Source: Brachybacterium subflavum
GTDB lineage: Bacteria > Actinomycetota > Actinomycetes > Actinomycetales > Dermabacteraceae
Direction: 5' to 3'
Assembly: GCF_009299795.1 (NCBI RefSeq)
Contig: NZ_VIGP01000002.1
Location: 248,001-312,000, forward strand
DNA: 64,000 nucleotides
The notes beneath the pieces were generated by a model. It was not told where the DNA came from and ran no database searches. It saw only the letters and a program-made list of their open reading frames with translations. The translations under genes were made by a program, and so were the position numbers. Positions 32,841-42,365 of this stretch are shown one piece after another; the first letter of the stretch is position 1; each line of letters starts with the position of its first letter.

Positions 32841-34159
32841 GCAGGACCGAGCCCCGGACCACCACCACGGACATCGACACCCCCAAGCCGCCGCTGGGCG
32901 ACCGCGTGCGCGCGGCGATCTCCAGCCGCATCGGCGAGGGCCTCGAACGCGATCGCAAGGGCCTGGGCAGCATCGCCCGCGCGGGCATCGCGACCGCGGT
33001 CGCCTACCTCTTCGCCCACTTCGTGTGGGGCCACCAGTTCCCCTTCTTCGCGGCCATCGCCGCCTTCGTGATCATCGGGGTCTCCAGCACGGAGAAGAAG
33101 GTCCGCAAGGTGCTGGAGATGTCCACGGGCGTGATGTGCGGCGTGCTGCTGGGCGAGCTCGCGCGCGCGACGATCGGCTCGGGCACGTGGCAGATCGCGG
33201 TCGTCGTGGTCACGGCCGGGCTGCTGGCACGGCTCATCGACTCCGGGATCGTCTTCACGATGCAGATGTCGATCCAGTCGCTGCTGGTCACGGTCATGCC
33301 CCTCACCCCGTCGATGAGTCCGGGCGGCCGCATCCTCGACGCCCTCACGGGCGTGGTCGTGGGCATCCTCGTCCACCTGCTGACCTCGGGCGATCCCCGT
33401 CGAGGACAGCAGGCGGCCGCGCACTCGCTGTACCGGGCCCTCGAGGACTCGCTCACGCAGATGTCCCTCGCCGCCCGCACGGGGGACGTGAAGGTCGCGA
33501 GCGCCGCCCTCTCGCAGATCCGCACCACCTCCCAGGAGCTGGTGGACGAGTGGCGCATCGCGAACAACGCGGCCGAGGAGATCGCCACCTTCTCCCCCAC
33601 CCACCTGCGCCGCGCGGGTGACGTCGGGCGCCTGCAGCACCTGCTCATCGGCTCCGATCGCGCCGTGCGCAACGTGCGCGTGATCGCCCGGCACGAGGTC
33701 GCCTTCCTCGAGTCGGTGAAGGGCCGCAGCTCCCATGCGCGTCTGGCCGACGCCCTGCTCGCCGCCCACGACGCCGCCGTCGCCCTGCGCGAGGCCGTCG
33801 ACTCCGACGGCGACTTCACCGATGCACGCCGCGCGCTGCGGATCTTCTGCTCCTACCTCACGCCCGAGACGATGCTGCGCAGCGACGACGGCACGCGCCT
33901 GGGCCGGGTCGACCACTTCGAGGGCGTCGCCCTCGTGATCCAGCTGCGCTCGCTCGCGATCGACCTGCTCGAGGCCACCGGCCTGGACCACAAGGACGCG
34001 CAGCGCTTCCTGCCCAGCCTGCTCATCGCGGCCGACGGCGACACCATCGGGCCGCGTCCGCTCACGCGCGAGATGTCGGCCGTCGAACCGCCCGCCACCA
34101 CCGAGGCGCTCGAGCTGCTGATCACCGACCGCTCCGACCCCGACCGCCGACGGGCATAG
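32837..34159 (+). CDS. FUSC/aromatic-acid-exporter-like membrane protein
   Basis: 440 residues. Four to six membrane spans lie in residues about 45-195 (AGIATAVAYLFAHFVWGHQFPFFAAIAAFVIIGVS and following), matching the ArAE/FUSC-type N domain. The remaining half is a cytoplasmic helical domain (HSLYRALEDSLTQMSLAARTGDV...). Half-size members may assemble as oligomers to export small organic anions; substrate unknown. Start overlaps the upstream stop (ATGA). Confidence 0.78.
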   Translation: MSRTEPRTTTTDIDTPKPPLGDRVRAAISSRIGEGLERDRKGLGSIARAGIATAVAYLFAHFVWGHQFPFFAAIAAFVIIGVSSTEKKVRKVLEMSTGVMCGVLLGELARATIGSGTWQIAVVVVTAGLLARLIDSGIVFTMQMSIQSLLVTVMPLTPSMSPGGRILDALTGVVVGILVHLLTSGDPRRGQQAAAHSLYRALEDSLTQMSLAARTGDVKVASAALSQIRTTSQELVDEWRIANNAAEEIATFSPTHLRRAGDVGRLQHLLIGSDRAVRNVRVIARHEVAFLESVKGRSSHARLADALLAAHDAAVALREAVDSDGDFTDARRALRIFCSYLTPETMLRSDDGTRLGRVDHFEGVALVIQLRSLAIDLLEATGLDHKDAQRFLPSLLIAADGDTIGPRPLTREMSAVEPPATTEALELLITDRSDPDRRRA

Positions 34160-34222
34160 ACCCTCAGCACGCCGACCCCGCGCCCCCGGGGCGCCTCCCA
34201 TCCCGCGCCCGAGCTGTGCCGT

Positions 34223-34234
34223 TATCCTGGCCGC
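34223..34234 (+). promoter_or_regulatory. -10 element for leaderless DUF2516 gene
   Basis: TATCCT, then GGCCGC, then ATG 34235. Confidence 0.6.
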
Positions 34235-34561
34235 ATGCTCTGGCTCCACGTCGCCCAGTACTGGATCTTCGCCGTGATCGCGGTGGTGCTCTTCGCGATC
34301 GAGATCTGGGCGCTGGTCAACGCTCTGCGCTTCCGCCCCGACGCCTACACCGCGGCGGGCAAGCGCACGAAGCTGTTCTGGGGCCTGCTCACGGGCCTCG
34401 CTCTGCTGCTCGGCTTCCTCTCCCTCCCCTACCCGGTGGGCCGCGGGGGCGCCTCGATGCTGCTGATGGTGATCGGGATCGTGATCTCCGGCGTCTTCCT
34501 GGCCGACGTCCTGCCGGCCCTGCGCTCGGTCATGGAGCGCTCGCGCAACAACAGGTACTGA
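34235..34561 (+). CDS. DUF2516 family membrane protein
   Basis: 108 residues with three membrane spans: AQYWIFAVIAVVLFAIEIWALVNAL, KLFWGLLTGLALLLGFLSL and SMLLMVIGIVISGVFLADVLPAL. The FAIEIWALVNALRFRPDAYTAAGKRTK block is characteristic of DUF2516, found only in actinobacteria. Function unknown. It is followed after 27 bases by a perfect 26-bp inverted repeat. Confidence 0.88.
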   Translation: MLWLHVAQYWIFAVIAVVLFAIEIWALVNALRFRPDAYTAAGKRTKLFWGLLTGLALLLGFLSLPYPVGRGGASMLLMVIGIVISGVFLADVLPALRSVMERSRNNRY

Positions 34562-34588
34562 CCCCGCCGCGCCGGTCGCGCGCCCACC

Positions 34589-34649
34589 GGTCGATCTGAC
34601 GTTCGGGTGGGAATTCATGCTCGATTCCCACCCGAACGTCAGATCGACC
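34589..34649. terminator. Perfect 26-bp inverted repeat between convergent genes
   Basis: Arms 34589-34614 and 34624-34649 are fully complementary over 26 bases, with a 9-base loop (TCATGCTCG). The left arm begins GGTCGATCTGACGTTCGGG. It sits between DUF2516 (plus) and fba (minus), so it can terminate both. No U-run. Confidence 0.8.
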
Positions 34650-34746
34650 CGCGGGAGGGCGCCCCGGACGCGGAACGGGGCACCCACCTCGATGGTGGAT
34701 GCCCCGTTCGAGCGTCGACCCGTCGGCCCGCCGATCCGCCGGACCA

Positions 34747-34793
34747 TCGGATCGGGCTTGTCGGATCGGGCCTGTCGGATCGGGCCTCTCGGA

Positions 34794-34802
<9 letters not shown>
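34747..34802. repeat. 14-bp tandem repeat spanning the fba stop codon
   Basis: Four exact-period 14-base units, TCGGATCGGGCCTG and close variants, at 34747, 34761, 34775 and 34789. The last contains the fba TGA (34794-34796) as TCGGATCAGGCCTC. Confidence 0.9.
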
Positions 34803-35822
<1,020 letters not shown>

Positions 35823-35993
35823 GTGTGCTCCTCACGCGAGTGCGAGTAACGGCATCGGGACACGCGCCGCGAAGGCGCGCAGTGCTGTTGATTCTCTCAC
35901 GCCCACGCCTGAAGGGAACCTCCGGTCCGCGCCCGTGGACACGGGTCCGCCGACGCTGCCGTGCGGACCCCGGCCGGAGGCGTCGGAGCGCGA

Positions 35994-36692
35994 TCACACC
36001 GCGCCCGCGCTCCCGCTTCCCTCTCCGCCGGGAGCGTGCTGGCGCATCCAGCTGTGCATGGCGATCGCTGCCGCCGCCGCGACGTTGAGCGAGCGGGTCG
36101 AGCCCAGCTGGGTGATCTCGAGGACGTCGTCGCAGACCGCCAGCAGCTCCGGGCTGATCCCCGGCCCCTCCTGGCCGAAGACGAGGACGGCGCGCTCGGG
36201 CAGCCGGGCGTGCTCGAGCGGCCTCGCGCCGGGGAGGATGTCGATCGCGATCAGCGGTCTGCCGCTCTCGTGCGCCCAGGCGGCGAGGTCCGCGGCGTCG
36301 GGGTGGTGGATCTCGTGCTGGTAGCGGTCGGTGACCATGGCGCCGCGGCGGTTCCAGCGGCGACGCCCGACGATGTGGAAGGCGCCGACCGCGAAGGCGT
36401 TCGCGGTGCGCACGATCGAGCCGATGTTCGCATCGTGCTCGAGGTTCTCGATCGCGACGTGCAGCTCGGTGCGGTGGGCGTCGAGGTCGGCGATGATCGC
36501 CTCGCGCCGCCAGTAGCGGTAGCGGTCCACGACGTTGCGGCGGTCCCCGCCCGCGAGCAGCTCGGGGTCCAGGCGCGGATCCTCGGGCCACGGCTCGGGG
36601 TGCGGGCCGACGCCGATCTCCCGCTCGGGGCCGACGGGCTCAACGGGCTCGACGGGCTCGACGGGGTCAGTGGGCTCGCCCGGGTCAGTCAT
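35994..36692 (-). CDS. SpoU/TrmH-family RNA 2'-O-methyltransferase
   Basis: 232 residues with the alpha/beta-knot of SPOUT enzymes: IENLEHDANIGSIVRTANAFAVGAFHIVG (motif 1), VLVFGQEGPGIS (motif 2) and TRSLNVAAAAAIAMHSW (motif 3). It methylates a ribose in tRNA or rRNA; which RNA is not evident. The first 22 residues are a (PVE)n repeat from 9-base direct repeats, a local feature of this genome. It overlaps the DedA gene by eight bases. Confidence 0.88.
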   Translation of the reverse strand: MTDPGEPTDPVEPVEPVEPVGPEREIGVGPHPEPWPEDPRLDPELLAGGDRRNVVDRYRYWRREAIIADLDAHRTELHVAIENLEHDANIGSIVRTANAFAVGAFHIVGRRRWNRRGAMVTDRYQHEIHHPDAADLAAWAHESGRPLIAIDILPGARPLEHARLPERAVLVFGQEGPGISPELLAVCDDVLEITQLGSTRSLNVAAAAAIAMHSWMRQHAPGGEGSGSAGAV

Positions 36693-37386
36693 GACTCGTC
36701 GTCCTGTCGTCCCGGTCCATCCCGTCGTCGCCGTGCTCCTGCGCGCGGACGCGGAGGTCCGGGTCGGGCAGGCCCTGGGCGCGTCGGCGCCGCTCGCGCC
36801 GCACGAGCCGCACCACCCAGATCACGAGGAGCAGCGCGATCACCGCGTACACGATGTTCGAGATGACCTCGGTGAACGGCTCGATGACGTGCCAGTTCGC
36901 GCCGAGCGTGAAGCCCAGGGTGATGAACAGGGCGTTCCAGATCGCGCTGCCCGCGAGGGTGAGCAGGGTGAAGCGCCAGAACGGCATCGCGAACAGGCCC
37001 GCGGGGATGGACACGAGCGACCTGATCCCGGGGACCATGCGTCCGAAGAACACGCCCTTGGTGCCGTGTCGGCGCATCCAGTCGACCGTCCGGTCGAAGT
37101 CCTCGACGTGCAGCAGCGGCAGGCGCAGGAACAGGGAGCGCAGGCGGGCGGGTCCCAGGGCCCGGCCCAGTCCGTACAGCAGCCACGCGCCCGCAATCGA
37201 CCCGACGAGGGAGAACAGCAGCATCTCGACGAAGGAGTGGCCCTCCTTCGCGGCGGCCACGCCCGCGAGCGGCAGGATCACCTCGGAGGGGATCGGCGGG
37301 AACACGTTCTCGAGGAAGATGAGGAGGGCGACGCCGAGGCCGCCCAGGGCGTCCATGGTGTCCACGGCCCAGTCGACGACGTTCAT
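36685..37386 (-). CDS. DedA family membrane protein
   Basis: 233 residues, about five to six membrane segments. ENVFPPIPSEVILPLAG is the re-entrant-loop motif of DedA proteins, and GRMVPGIRSLVSIPAGLFAMPFWRFTLLTLAGSAIWNALFITLGF is the second conserved block (GR.(V/I)PG.R). DedA proteins are implicated in lipid-carrier (undecaprenyl phosphate) or phosphatidyl flipping. The charged C terminus is cytoplasmic. Translation is coupled with the SpoU gene. Confidence 0.9.
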   Translation of the reverse strand: MNVVDWAVDTMDALGGLGVALLIFLENVFPPIPSEVILPLAGVAAAKEGHSFVEMLLFSLVGSIAGAWLLYGLGRALGPARLRSLFLRLPLLHVEDFDRTVDWMRRHGTKGVFFGRMVPGIRSLVSIPAGLFAMPFWRFTLLTLAGSAIWNALFITLGFTLGANWHVIEPFTEVISNIVYAVIALLLVIWVVRLVRRERRRRAQGLPDPDLRVRAQEHGDDGMDRDDRTTSHD

Positions 37387-37508
37387 CGGAACGCCCCGGC
37401 TCGCGGGACGGATGCGGGGGCGCAGGTCATGGGGGCCTCTCGCTCGTGGACGGGCAGCACCATCGTAGAGGTCGCGCCGATCAGCTTCCTGGCACGGACC
37501 TGACCTTC

Positions 37509-37521
37509 TACTGTGTGCCCC
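37509..37521 (+). promoter_or_regulatory. -10 element for metallopeptidase gene
   Basis: TACTGT, then seven bases, then ATG 37522. Confidence 0.45.
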
Positions 37522-38427
37522 ATGACCTTCAATCCGAACGCCGACATCCGCTCGGACAACGTCTCCCGGGGCGGCGGAGGCGGCCGCGGCCGCGGCATCG
37601 CCATCGGCGGCGGGGGCGGCGGGTGCCTGCTGCTGGTGATCGTGGTGGTCTACGCGGTCATGGGCGGGAATCCGCTGGACCTGCTGCAGGGCTCGGATTC
37701 GGGCAGTTCGCAGTCCCAGGACCAGGGCGCGGGCGGGGACACCGGGTGCTCGACGGGCGCTGATGCGAACGCCTCGGACGACTGCCTCGTGCAGGCCACC
37801 GTCGAATCGGCCGACGCCACCTGGCGGGGCCTCGCGCCGCAGATGGGCATCTCCTTCAGCGAGCCGCGCGGGAAGCTGTTCTCCGGGCAGACGAACACGG
37901 GCTGCGGCGCCGCCTCACGGGACGTTGGCCCCTTCTACTGCCCGGCCGACAGCACCATCTACATCGACACGAGCTTCTACGACGAGCTCAGCTCGACCTA
38001 CGGGGCATCCGCCGGCGCCTTCGCGAAGGAGTACGTGGTCGCCCACGAGTACGGGCACCACATCCAGAACCTGCAGGGCACGATGGGCCGCATCGACCAC
38101 TCGCAGAAGGGCCCGAGGAGCGACGGGGTGCGCCTCGAGCTGCAGGCCGACTGCTACGCGGGCGTGTGGGCGGACCATGCCTCGTCCTCGAAGGACCAGG
38201 AGGGCCAGGCATTCCTCGAGCCGCTCACCGACGAGGACATCTCCGACGCGCTCTCGGCGGCGAGCGCCGTGGGCGACGACCACATCCAGGGCGAGGTCTC
38301 GGGCGGCGACGTGAACCCCGAGACCTGGACGCACGGCTCCTCCGCGCAGCGCCAGAAGTGGTTCACCACCGGCTACGAGTCCGGCGATCCGGCGTCCTGC
38401 GACACCTTCTCGACCTCGGACCTGTGA
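37522..38427 (+). CDS. YpfJ-type neutral zinc metallopeptidase
   Basis: 301 residues. A Gly/Arg-rich N terminus is followed by one membrane span (about residues 33-52), so the catalytic domain is extracytoplasmic. The zinc motif HEYGHH occurs in VVAHEYGHHIQNLQG, with the third ligand region ELQADCYAGVWADHA (Glu), matching PF04228. Biological substrate unknown. Convergent with pyrE; only nine bases lie between the stops. Confidence 0.9.
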   Translation: MTFNPNADIRSDNVSRGGGGGRGRGIAIGGGGGGCLLLVIVVVYAVMGGNPLDLLQGSDSGSSQSQDQGAGGDTGCSTGADANASDDCLVQATVESADATWRGLAPQMGISFSEPRGKLFSGQTNTGCGAASRDVGPFYCPADSTIYIDTSFYDELSSTYGASAGAFAKEYVVAHEYGHHIQNLQGTMGRIDHSQKGPRSDGVRLELQADCYAGVWADHASSSKDQEGQAFLEPLTDEDISDALSAASAVGDDHIQGEVSGGDVNPETWTHGSSAQRQKWFTTGYESGDPASCDTFSTSDL

Positions 38428-38436
38428 CGGGTCCGC

Positions 38437-39081
38437 TCAGATGGTGAGCTCGTCGACCGAGAACGCGGAGAGGTACCGGTAGCCGGCCGCCTCGATCTTC
38501 TCGAGGGCGCCGGTGCCGCGGTCCATGATCACCGCGACGGCCCGGATCCGCGCGCCGGCCTCCTCGATCGCCTCGCACGCGGTGAGCACGCTGCCCCCGG
38601 TGGTGGAGGTGTCCTCGACGGCGATCACGTCGCGGCCCGCGATGTCGGGGCCCTCGATGCGGCGCTGCAGGCCGTGGGCCTTGTTCGCCTTGCGCACGAC
38701 GAACGCGTCCAGGCGCGGCGAGGGCAGGGCGGAGGCGCCCTCCTCCGCCGCGAAGTTCGACCAGGGATGGGCGCCCGCGGCGGAGGCATCGTGCGCGGCG
38801 GTGTGGAGGATCGAGGTCGCGACCGGATCCGCGCCGAGCGTCAGGCCGCCCACGGCGGTCGCGGCGTCGGCCCCGTGGACCAGGCCCTCGGAGGCGAGCA
38901 GGTCGAGCATGACGCGGCCGACGAGCGGGGCCGCCTCGTGGTGCAGGGTGATGCGGCGCAGGTCGATGTAGTAGTCGGCCTCGGCGCCGGAGGAGAGCGT
39001 CACCTTCCCGCGCACCACGGCGAGGTCGTCGATGAGCTGGAGCAGGCGGGCGCGCGCGTCGGCGGTCGAGATGTCGGGCAT
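38437..39081 (-). CDS. pyrE: Orotate phosphoribosyltransferase
   Basis: 214 residues. Adds PRPP to orotate to form OMP in pyrimidine synthesis. The PRPP-binding loop VIAVEDTSTTGGSVLTA and the N-terminal KVTLSSGAEADYYIDLRRITL are diagnostic. The start is preceded by a TACCCT hexamer at leaderless distance. Not clustered with other pyr genes. Confidence 0.95.
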   Translation of the reverse strand: MPDISTADARARLLQLIDDLAVVRGKVTLSSGAEADYYIDLRRITLHHEAAPLVGRVMLDLLASEGLVHGADAATAVGGLTLGADPVATSILHTAAHDASAAGAHPWSNFAAEEGASALPSPRLDAFVVRKANKAHGLQRRIEGPDIAGRDVIAVEDTSTTGGSVLTACEAIEEAGARIRAVAVIMDRGTGALEKIEAAGYRYLSAFSVDELTI

Positions 39082-39093
39082 GGCACCAGGGTA
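39082..39093 (-). promoter_or_regulatory. -10 element for leaderless pyrE
   Basis: Minus-strand TACCCT (39093-39088), GGTGCC, ATG 39081. Confidence 0.55.
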
Positions 39094-39168
39094 GACGCAG
39101 GGCGCGTCCCGCCGCGTCCCTCGTTCAGCCCGCCGTCGAGCGGCGGCCCGGGCTCTCGGGGGTCGCGC

Positions 39169-40014
39169 TCAGCCGTCCTCGCGCTGCCAGGGGGCCTTCA
39201 GCCGGCGCCGGGACGCGCGCCGGCGCGCGCGGCCGAGGGCCCGTCGGCCGGCCGCGGCCTCCCACCGGGGGGAGGCGAGCAGGCGCACCAGGCGTCGGGG
39301 CGCGAGGCGGGAGACCTCTCCCGCGGCCCGGTACTTGACCGAGGGGATCGAGAGCACCTGGCCCTTGGCGGCGTCGCGCAGGGCCTGCTCCACCACGAAC
39401 GGGGCCTTCAGCCAGGTCACGCGCGGCAGGCCCTCGACGCTGATCGCGGCGCGCTCGTGGAACTCCGTGGCGACGAAGCCGGGCAGCAGCGCGGTCGCCG
39501 TGACCCCCGTGCCCTTGAGCTCGGTCGCCAGGGACTCGGTGAACACGGTGACCCAGCTCTTGGAGGCCGCATAGGGGCCGGCCGCGGTGTACCCGGCCAG
39601 GGAGCTGACGTTGATGATCGCGCCGCAGCGACGCTGGACCATCACCCGCGCGGCCGCGTGGGAGAGCACCAGGACGGCCCGGATCAGCGTGTCCATCTGC
39701 TTCTCGTGCTCCTCGACGCCGACCTCGAGGAAGCGTCCGCGCAACCCGTATCCCGCGTTGTTCACGAGCAGCGAGACCGGGGCCACGGGATCGGTGACGG
39801 CGGTGGCCACGCGATCCAGCTCGCGTCGCACGGAGAGGTCGGCCGCGAGCACGTCCACCTCGACATTGTGCACGTGGCGGATCTGCTCTGCGACCGCGCG
39901 CAGGCGCCCCTCGTCACGGGCGACGAGCAGCAGGTCGTGCCCCGTCCCGGCGAGCTGCCAGGCGAACTCGAGGCCCAGTCCGGCGGTCGAGCCGGTGACC
40001 AGTGCGCGTGCCAT
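39169..40014 (-). CDS. Short-chain dehydrogenase/reductase (DltE-like)
   Basis: 281 residues. ALVTGSTAGLGLEFAWQL is the TGxxxGxG cofactor site, LVNNAGYG the NNAG motif, and VSSLAGYTAAGPYAASKSWV holds catalytic Ser, Tyr and Lys. The last 40 residues are Arg-rich and may be a membrane-proximal tail. Substrate unknown; relatives include acyl- or keto-reductases of the DltE group. It follows the M20 peptidase gene by ten bases but has its own -10 hexamer. Confidence 0.85.
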   Translation of the reverse strand: MARALVTGSTAGLGLEFAWQLAGTGHDLLLVARDEGRLRAVAEQIRHVHNVEVDVLAADLSVRRELDRVATAVTDPVAPVSLLVNNAGYGLRGRFLEVGVEEHEKQMDTLIRAVLVLSHAAARVMVQRRCGAIINVSSLAGYTAAGPYAASKSWVTVFTESLATELKGTGVTATALLPGFVATEFHERAAISVEGLPRVTWLKAPFVVEQALRDAAKGQVLSIPSVKYRAAGEVSRLAPRRLVRLLASPRWEAAAGRRALGRARRRASRRRLKAPWQREDG

Positions 40015-40026
40015 GTCCTGATGCTA
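40015..40026 (-). promoter_or_regulatory. -10 element for leaderless SDR gene
   Basis: Minus-strand TAGCAT (40026-40021), CAGGAC, ATG 40014; the hexamer overlaps the stop of the upstream M20 gene. Confidence 0.5.
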
Positions 40027-41331
40027 GTCGCGCGAGGGCGCGCCAGCGGCCCTGTCCGAGGTGTCGGCGGAGGACTGCTCCGGGGCGCCGGAGTCCGGAT
40101 GCTCCGAGGCGGCCTCGCCCAGGTACGCGAGGGCGGCGGCGACCTGCGCACGCGTCATCGCCTCGAGGGTGGGATGGAGCTCGGGCACGAAGGCGCTCTG
40201 GTGATTCGCGGGGACCTCGCTCGCGACCGTGCCGTCGGCCTGGGCGCGGCGGTACAGGTCGGGATCGGTGCCGCCGACGGTCCAGTACACGTACGGGGCA
40301 CCGAAGGCGTCGGGGAGATGCGAGAAGTCCTCGCTCGCGGTCGACGGCGCCATCGTGATCACCTGGCCGTCGTCGAACGCCCCCTCGAAGGCGGCCCGCA
40401 CGATCTGCTCCTGCTCCGGATCGTTGCTGGTCAGCGGGTACTGGTCGTAGTACTCGAACTCCGGTTCCCGCGTGCAGCCGGAGGCCGCGCACTCGGCCCG
40501 CACGATGCGCTCGAGGGCGGCGATCACCTCGTCGCGCACGTCCGGGTCGTAGTGGCGCAGGTTCAGGCGCAGCTCGGCGGTCGCGGGGATGACGTTGGAC
40601 TTGGTCCCGGCGTTCAGCGCGCCGACGGTCACCACGGAGAACGCGCCCGGCGGGATCTCGCGGGACACGATCTGCTGCAGCCGCAGCACGATGCTGGAGG
40701 CGAGGACCACGGGGTCGACGGCGAGGTGCGGCATGGAGCCGTGCGCACCGCGCCCGTGCAGGGTGATGTGCACGGAGTCGCCCTGGGAGAGGACGGGACC
40801 GTCGGTGATCGCGACCTGGCCGGCGATCCCGGGCATGACGTGCTGGCCGAGCGCCACGTCGGGCCGCGGCACGGCCTCCGCGAGGCCGTCGCGGAGCATC
40901 GAGAGGGCGCCGTCGGCCTCCTCCTCGCCGGGCTGGAACACGGCGACGTAGGTGCCGCTCCAGTCCTCGCGGTTCTCGACCAGGGCGCGCACCGCGCCCA
41001 GCAGCGCGGAGAGATGGAAGTCGTGCCCGCAGGCGTGCATGACCCCCTCGGTCTCGGAGCGGTAGTCGACGATCTCGTCCTCGGTGACGGGCAGGGCGTC
41101 GATGTCGGCGCGGGCGAGGACCGTCGGCCCCTGCCCGTTCTCGATCACGGCGACCACGCCCGTCCCGCCGAACCGGCGCGTCTCCAGGCCCAGCTGCGCG
41201 AGCTCGCTCTCGATCCTCCCGGCCGTCCGCTCCTCCTGCATGCTCAGCTCGGGGTGGCGGTGGACGTCCTTGTAGAGGTCCTCCTGCCAGTTCCCCATCG
41301 ATGTCAGGCTCTGCTCGATCGCGATGTCCAT
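40024..41331 (-). CDS. M20 family amidohydrolase/peptidase
   Basis: 435 residues. HRHPELSMQEERTA, ARADIDALPV, HACGHDFHLSALLGA (metal ligands), FQPGEEEADGAL and the dimerisation domain HGRGAHGSMPHLAVDPV all fit the HipO/AbgB-type amidohydrolases that deacylate N-acyl amino acids. The C terminus has a 25-residue acidic/Ser-rich tail. ATG 41331 has CACAGT six bases upstream. Specific substrate unknown. Confidence 0.9.
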   Translation of the reverse strand: MDIAIEQSLTSMGNWQEDLYKDVHRHPELSMQEERTAGRIESELAQLGLETRRFGGTGVVAVIENGQGPTVLARADIDALPVTEDEIVDYRSETEGVMHACGHDFHLSALLGAVRALVENREDWSGTYVAVFQPGEEEADGALSMLRDGLAEAVPRPDVALGQHVMPGIAGQVAITDGPVLSQGDSVHITLHGRGAHGSMPHLAVDPVVLASSIVLRLQQIVSREIPPGAFSVVTVGALNAGTKSNVIPATAELRLNLRHYDPDVRDEVIAALERIVRAECAASGCTREPEFEYYDQYPLTSNDPEQEQIVRAAFEGAFDDGQVITMAPSTASEDFSHLPDAFGAPYVYWTVGGTDPDLYRRAQADGTVASEVPANHQSAFVPELHPTLEAMTRAQVAAALAYLGEAASEHPDSGAPEQSSADTSDRAAGAPSRD

Positions 41332-41343
41332 GCCCCTACTGTG
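41332..41343 (-). promoter_or_regulatory. -10-like element for M20 gene
   Basis: Minus-strand CACAGT, AGGGGC, ATG 41331; leaderless spacing but a weak hexamer. Confidence 0.35.
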
Positions 41344-41444
41344 CATCCTCGGTCGGCCGGTGTGCAGGGGGATCGGACGCGGCGGGTCCGGCGGGCCGGA
41401 GGCGCCGTGCCGATCGAGGGGACGGGCGCGTCGGCCCGCCCGCA

Positions 41445-41456
41445 TAGACTCGTCCC
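41445..41456 (+). promoter_or_regulatory. -10 element for leaderless xth
   Basis: TAGACT, CGTCCC, ATG 41457. Confidence 0.6.
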
Positions 41457-42275
41457 ATGCGGATCGCCACCTGGAACATCAACTCCCTGCGCGCCCGGAT
41501 GGATCGGCTGCTCGCGCTGCTCGAGCGCCAGGAGATCGACGTGATCGCCCTGCAGGAGATCAAGGCGAAGCCCCAGCAGCTGGACCTCAGCGGTCTCGAG
41601 GCCGCCGGGTACGAGGTCGCCGCGCACGGCCTGAACCAGTGGAACGGCGTCGCGATCGCTTCGCGCGTCGGCCTGGCCGATGTGCGCACCGAGCTGCCGG
41701 CGGTCCCCGTCTGGCCCGAGGACGAGGACGGCGTGGTCGAGGCGCGCGCGCTCGGCGCCGTCGTCGGCGGCGCCGAGGACGGCTCCGGCGGCCTGCGCCT
41801 GTGGTCCCTGTACGTGCCCAACGGCCGCGAGATCGACCACCCGCACTACGGCTACAAGCTGCGCTGGCTCGAGGCGCTCCGCGCCGAGGGAGCCCGCGAG
41901 CTCGCGGCCGACGCCGACGCCCGTGTGCTGCTGACCGGCGACTTCAACGTCGCCCCCGAGGACGACGACGTCTGGTCGATCGAGTTCTTCGAGGGGAGGA
42001 CGCACGTCACCGAGCCCGAGCGCTCGGCCTTCCGGGCCGTGGTCGACGAGGGCTACGCGGACCTCGTGCGCCCCGACCACCCGGGCCCCGGCGTGTACAC
42101 GTACTGGGACTACCAGCAGCTGCGCTTCCCGAAGAAGGAGGGCATGCGCATCGACTTCGCGCTCGGCTCCCCCGCCGTGCAGGCGGCCTACCGCGCCTCC
42201 TTCATCGACCGCGAGGAGCGCAAGGGCAAGGGCGCCTCCGACCACGCGCCCGTGGTGCTCGACCTGGAGCTCTGA
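41457..42275 (+). CDS. xth: Exodeoxyribonuclease III
   Basis: 272 residues of the EEP nuclease fold. RIATWNINSLRAR, IALQEIKA (catalytic Glu), SLYVPNGR, LTGDFNVAPEDDDV (Asp/Asn), RIDFALGS and SDHAPVVLDL (catalytic Asp-His) are all present. It is an AP endonuclease and 3'-5' exonuclease in base excision repair. Residues about 85-100 include an acidic insertion. Monocistronic. Confidence 0.95.
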   Translation: MRIATWNINSLRARMDRLLALLERQEIDVIALQEIKAKPQQLDLSGLEAAGYEVAAHGLNQWNGVAIASRVGLADVRTELPAVPVWPEDEDGVVEARALGAVVGGAEDGSGGLRLWSLYVPNGREIDHPHYGYKLRWLEALRAEGARELAADADARVLLTGDFNVAPEDDDVWSIEFFEGRTHVTEPERSAFRAVVDEGYADLVRPDHPGPGVYTYWDYQQLRFPKKEGMRIDFALGSPAVQAAYRASFIDREERKGKGASDHAPVVLDLEL

Positions 42276-42365
42276 CCCCGCTCCGCGGATCCTCCACAAT
42301 GCCCGTTTATCCCCCATCCGGGGTGCAGGGCTGACGGGGAGGCCGCTCGCGCCGACGCTGGGGGC

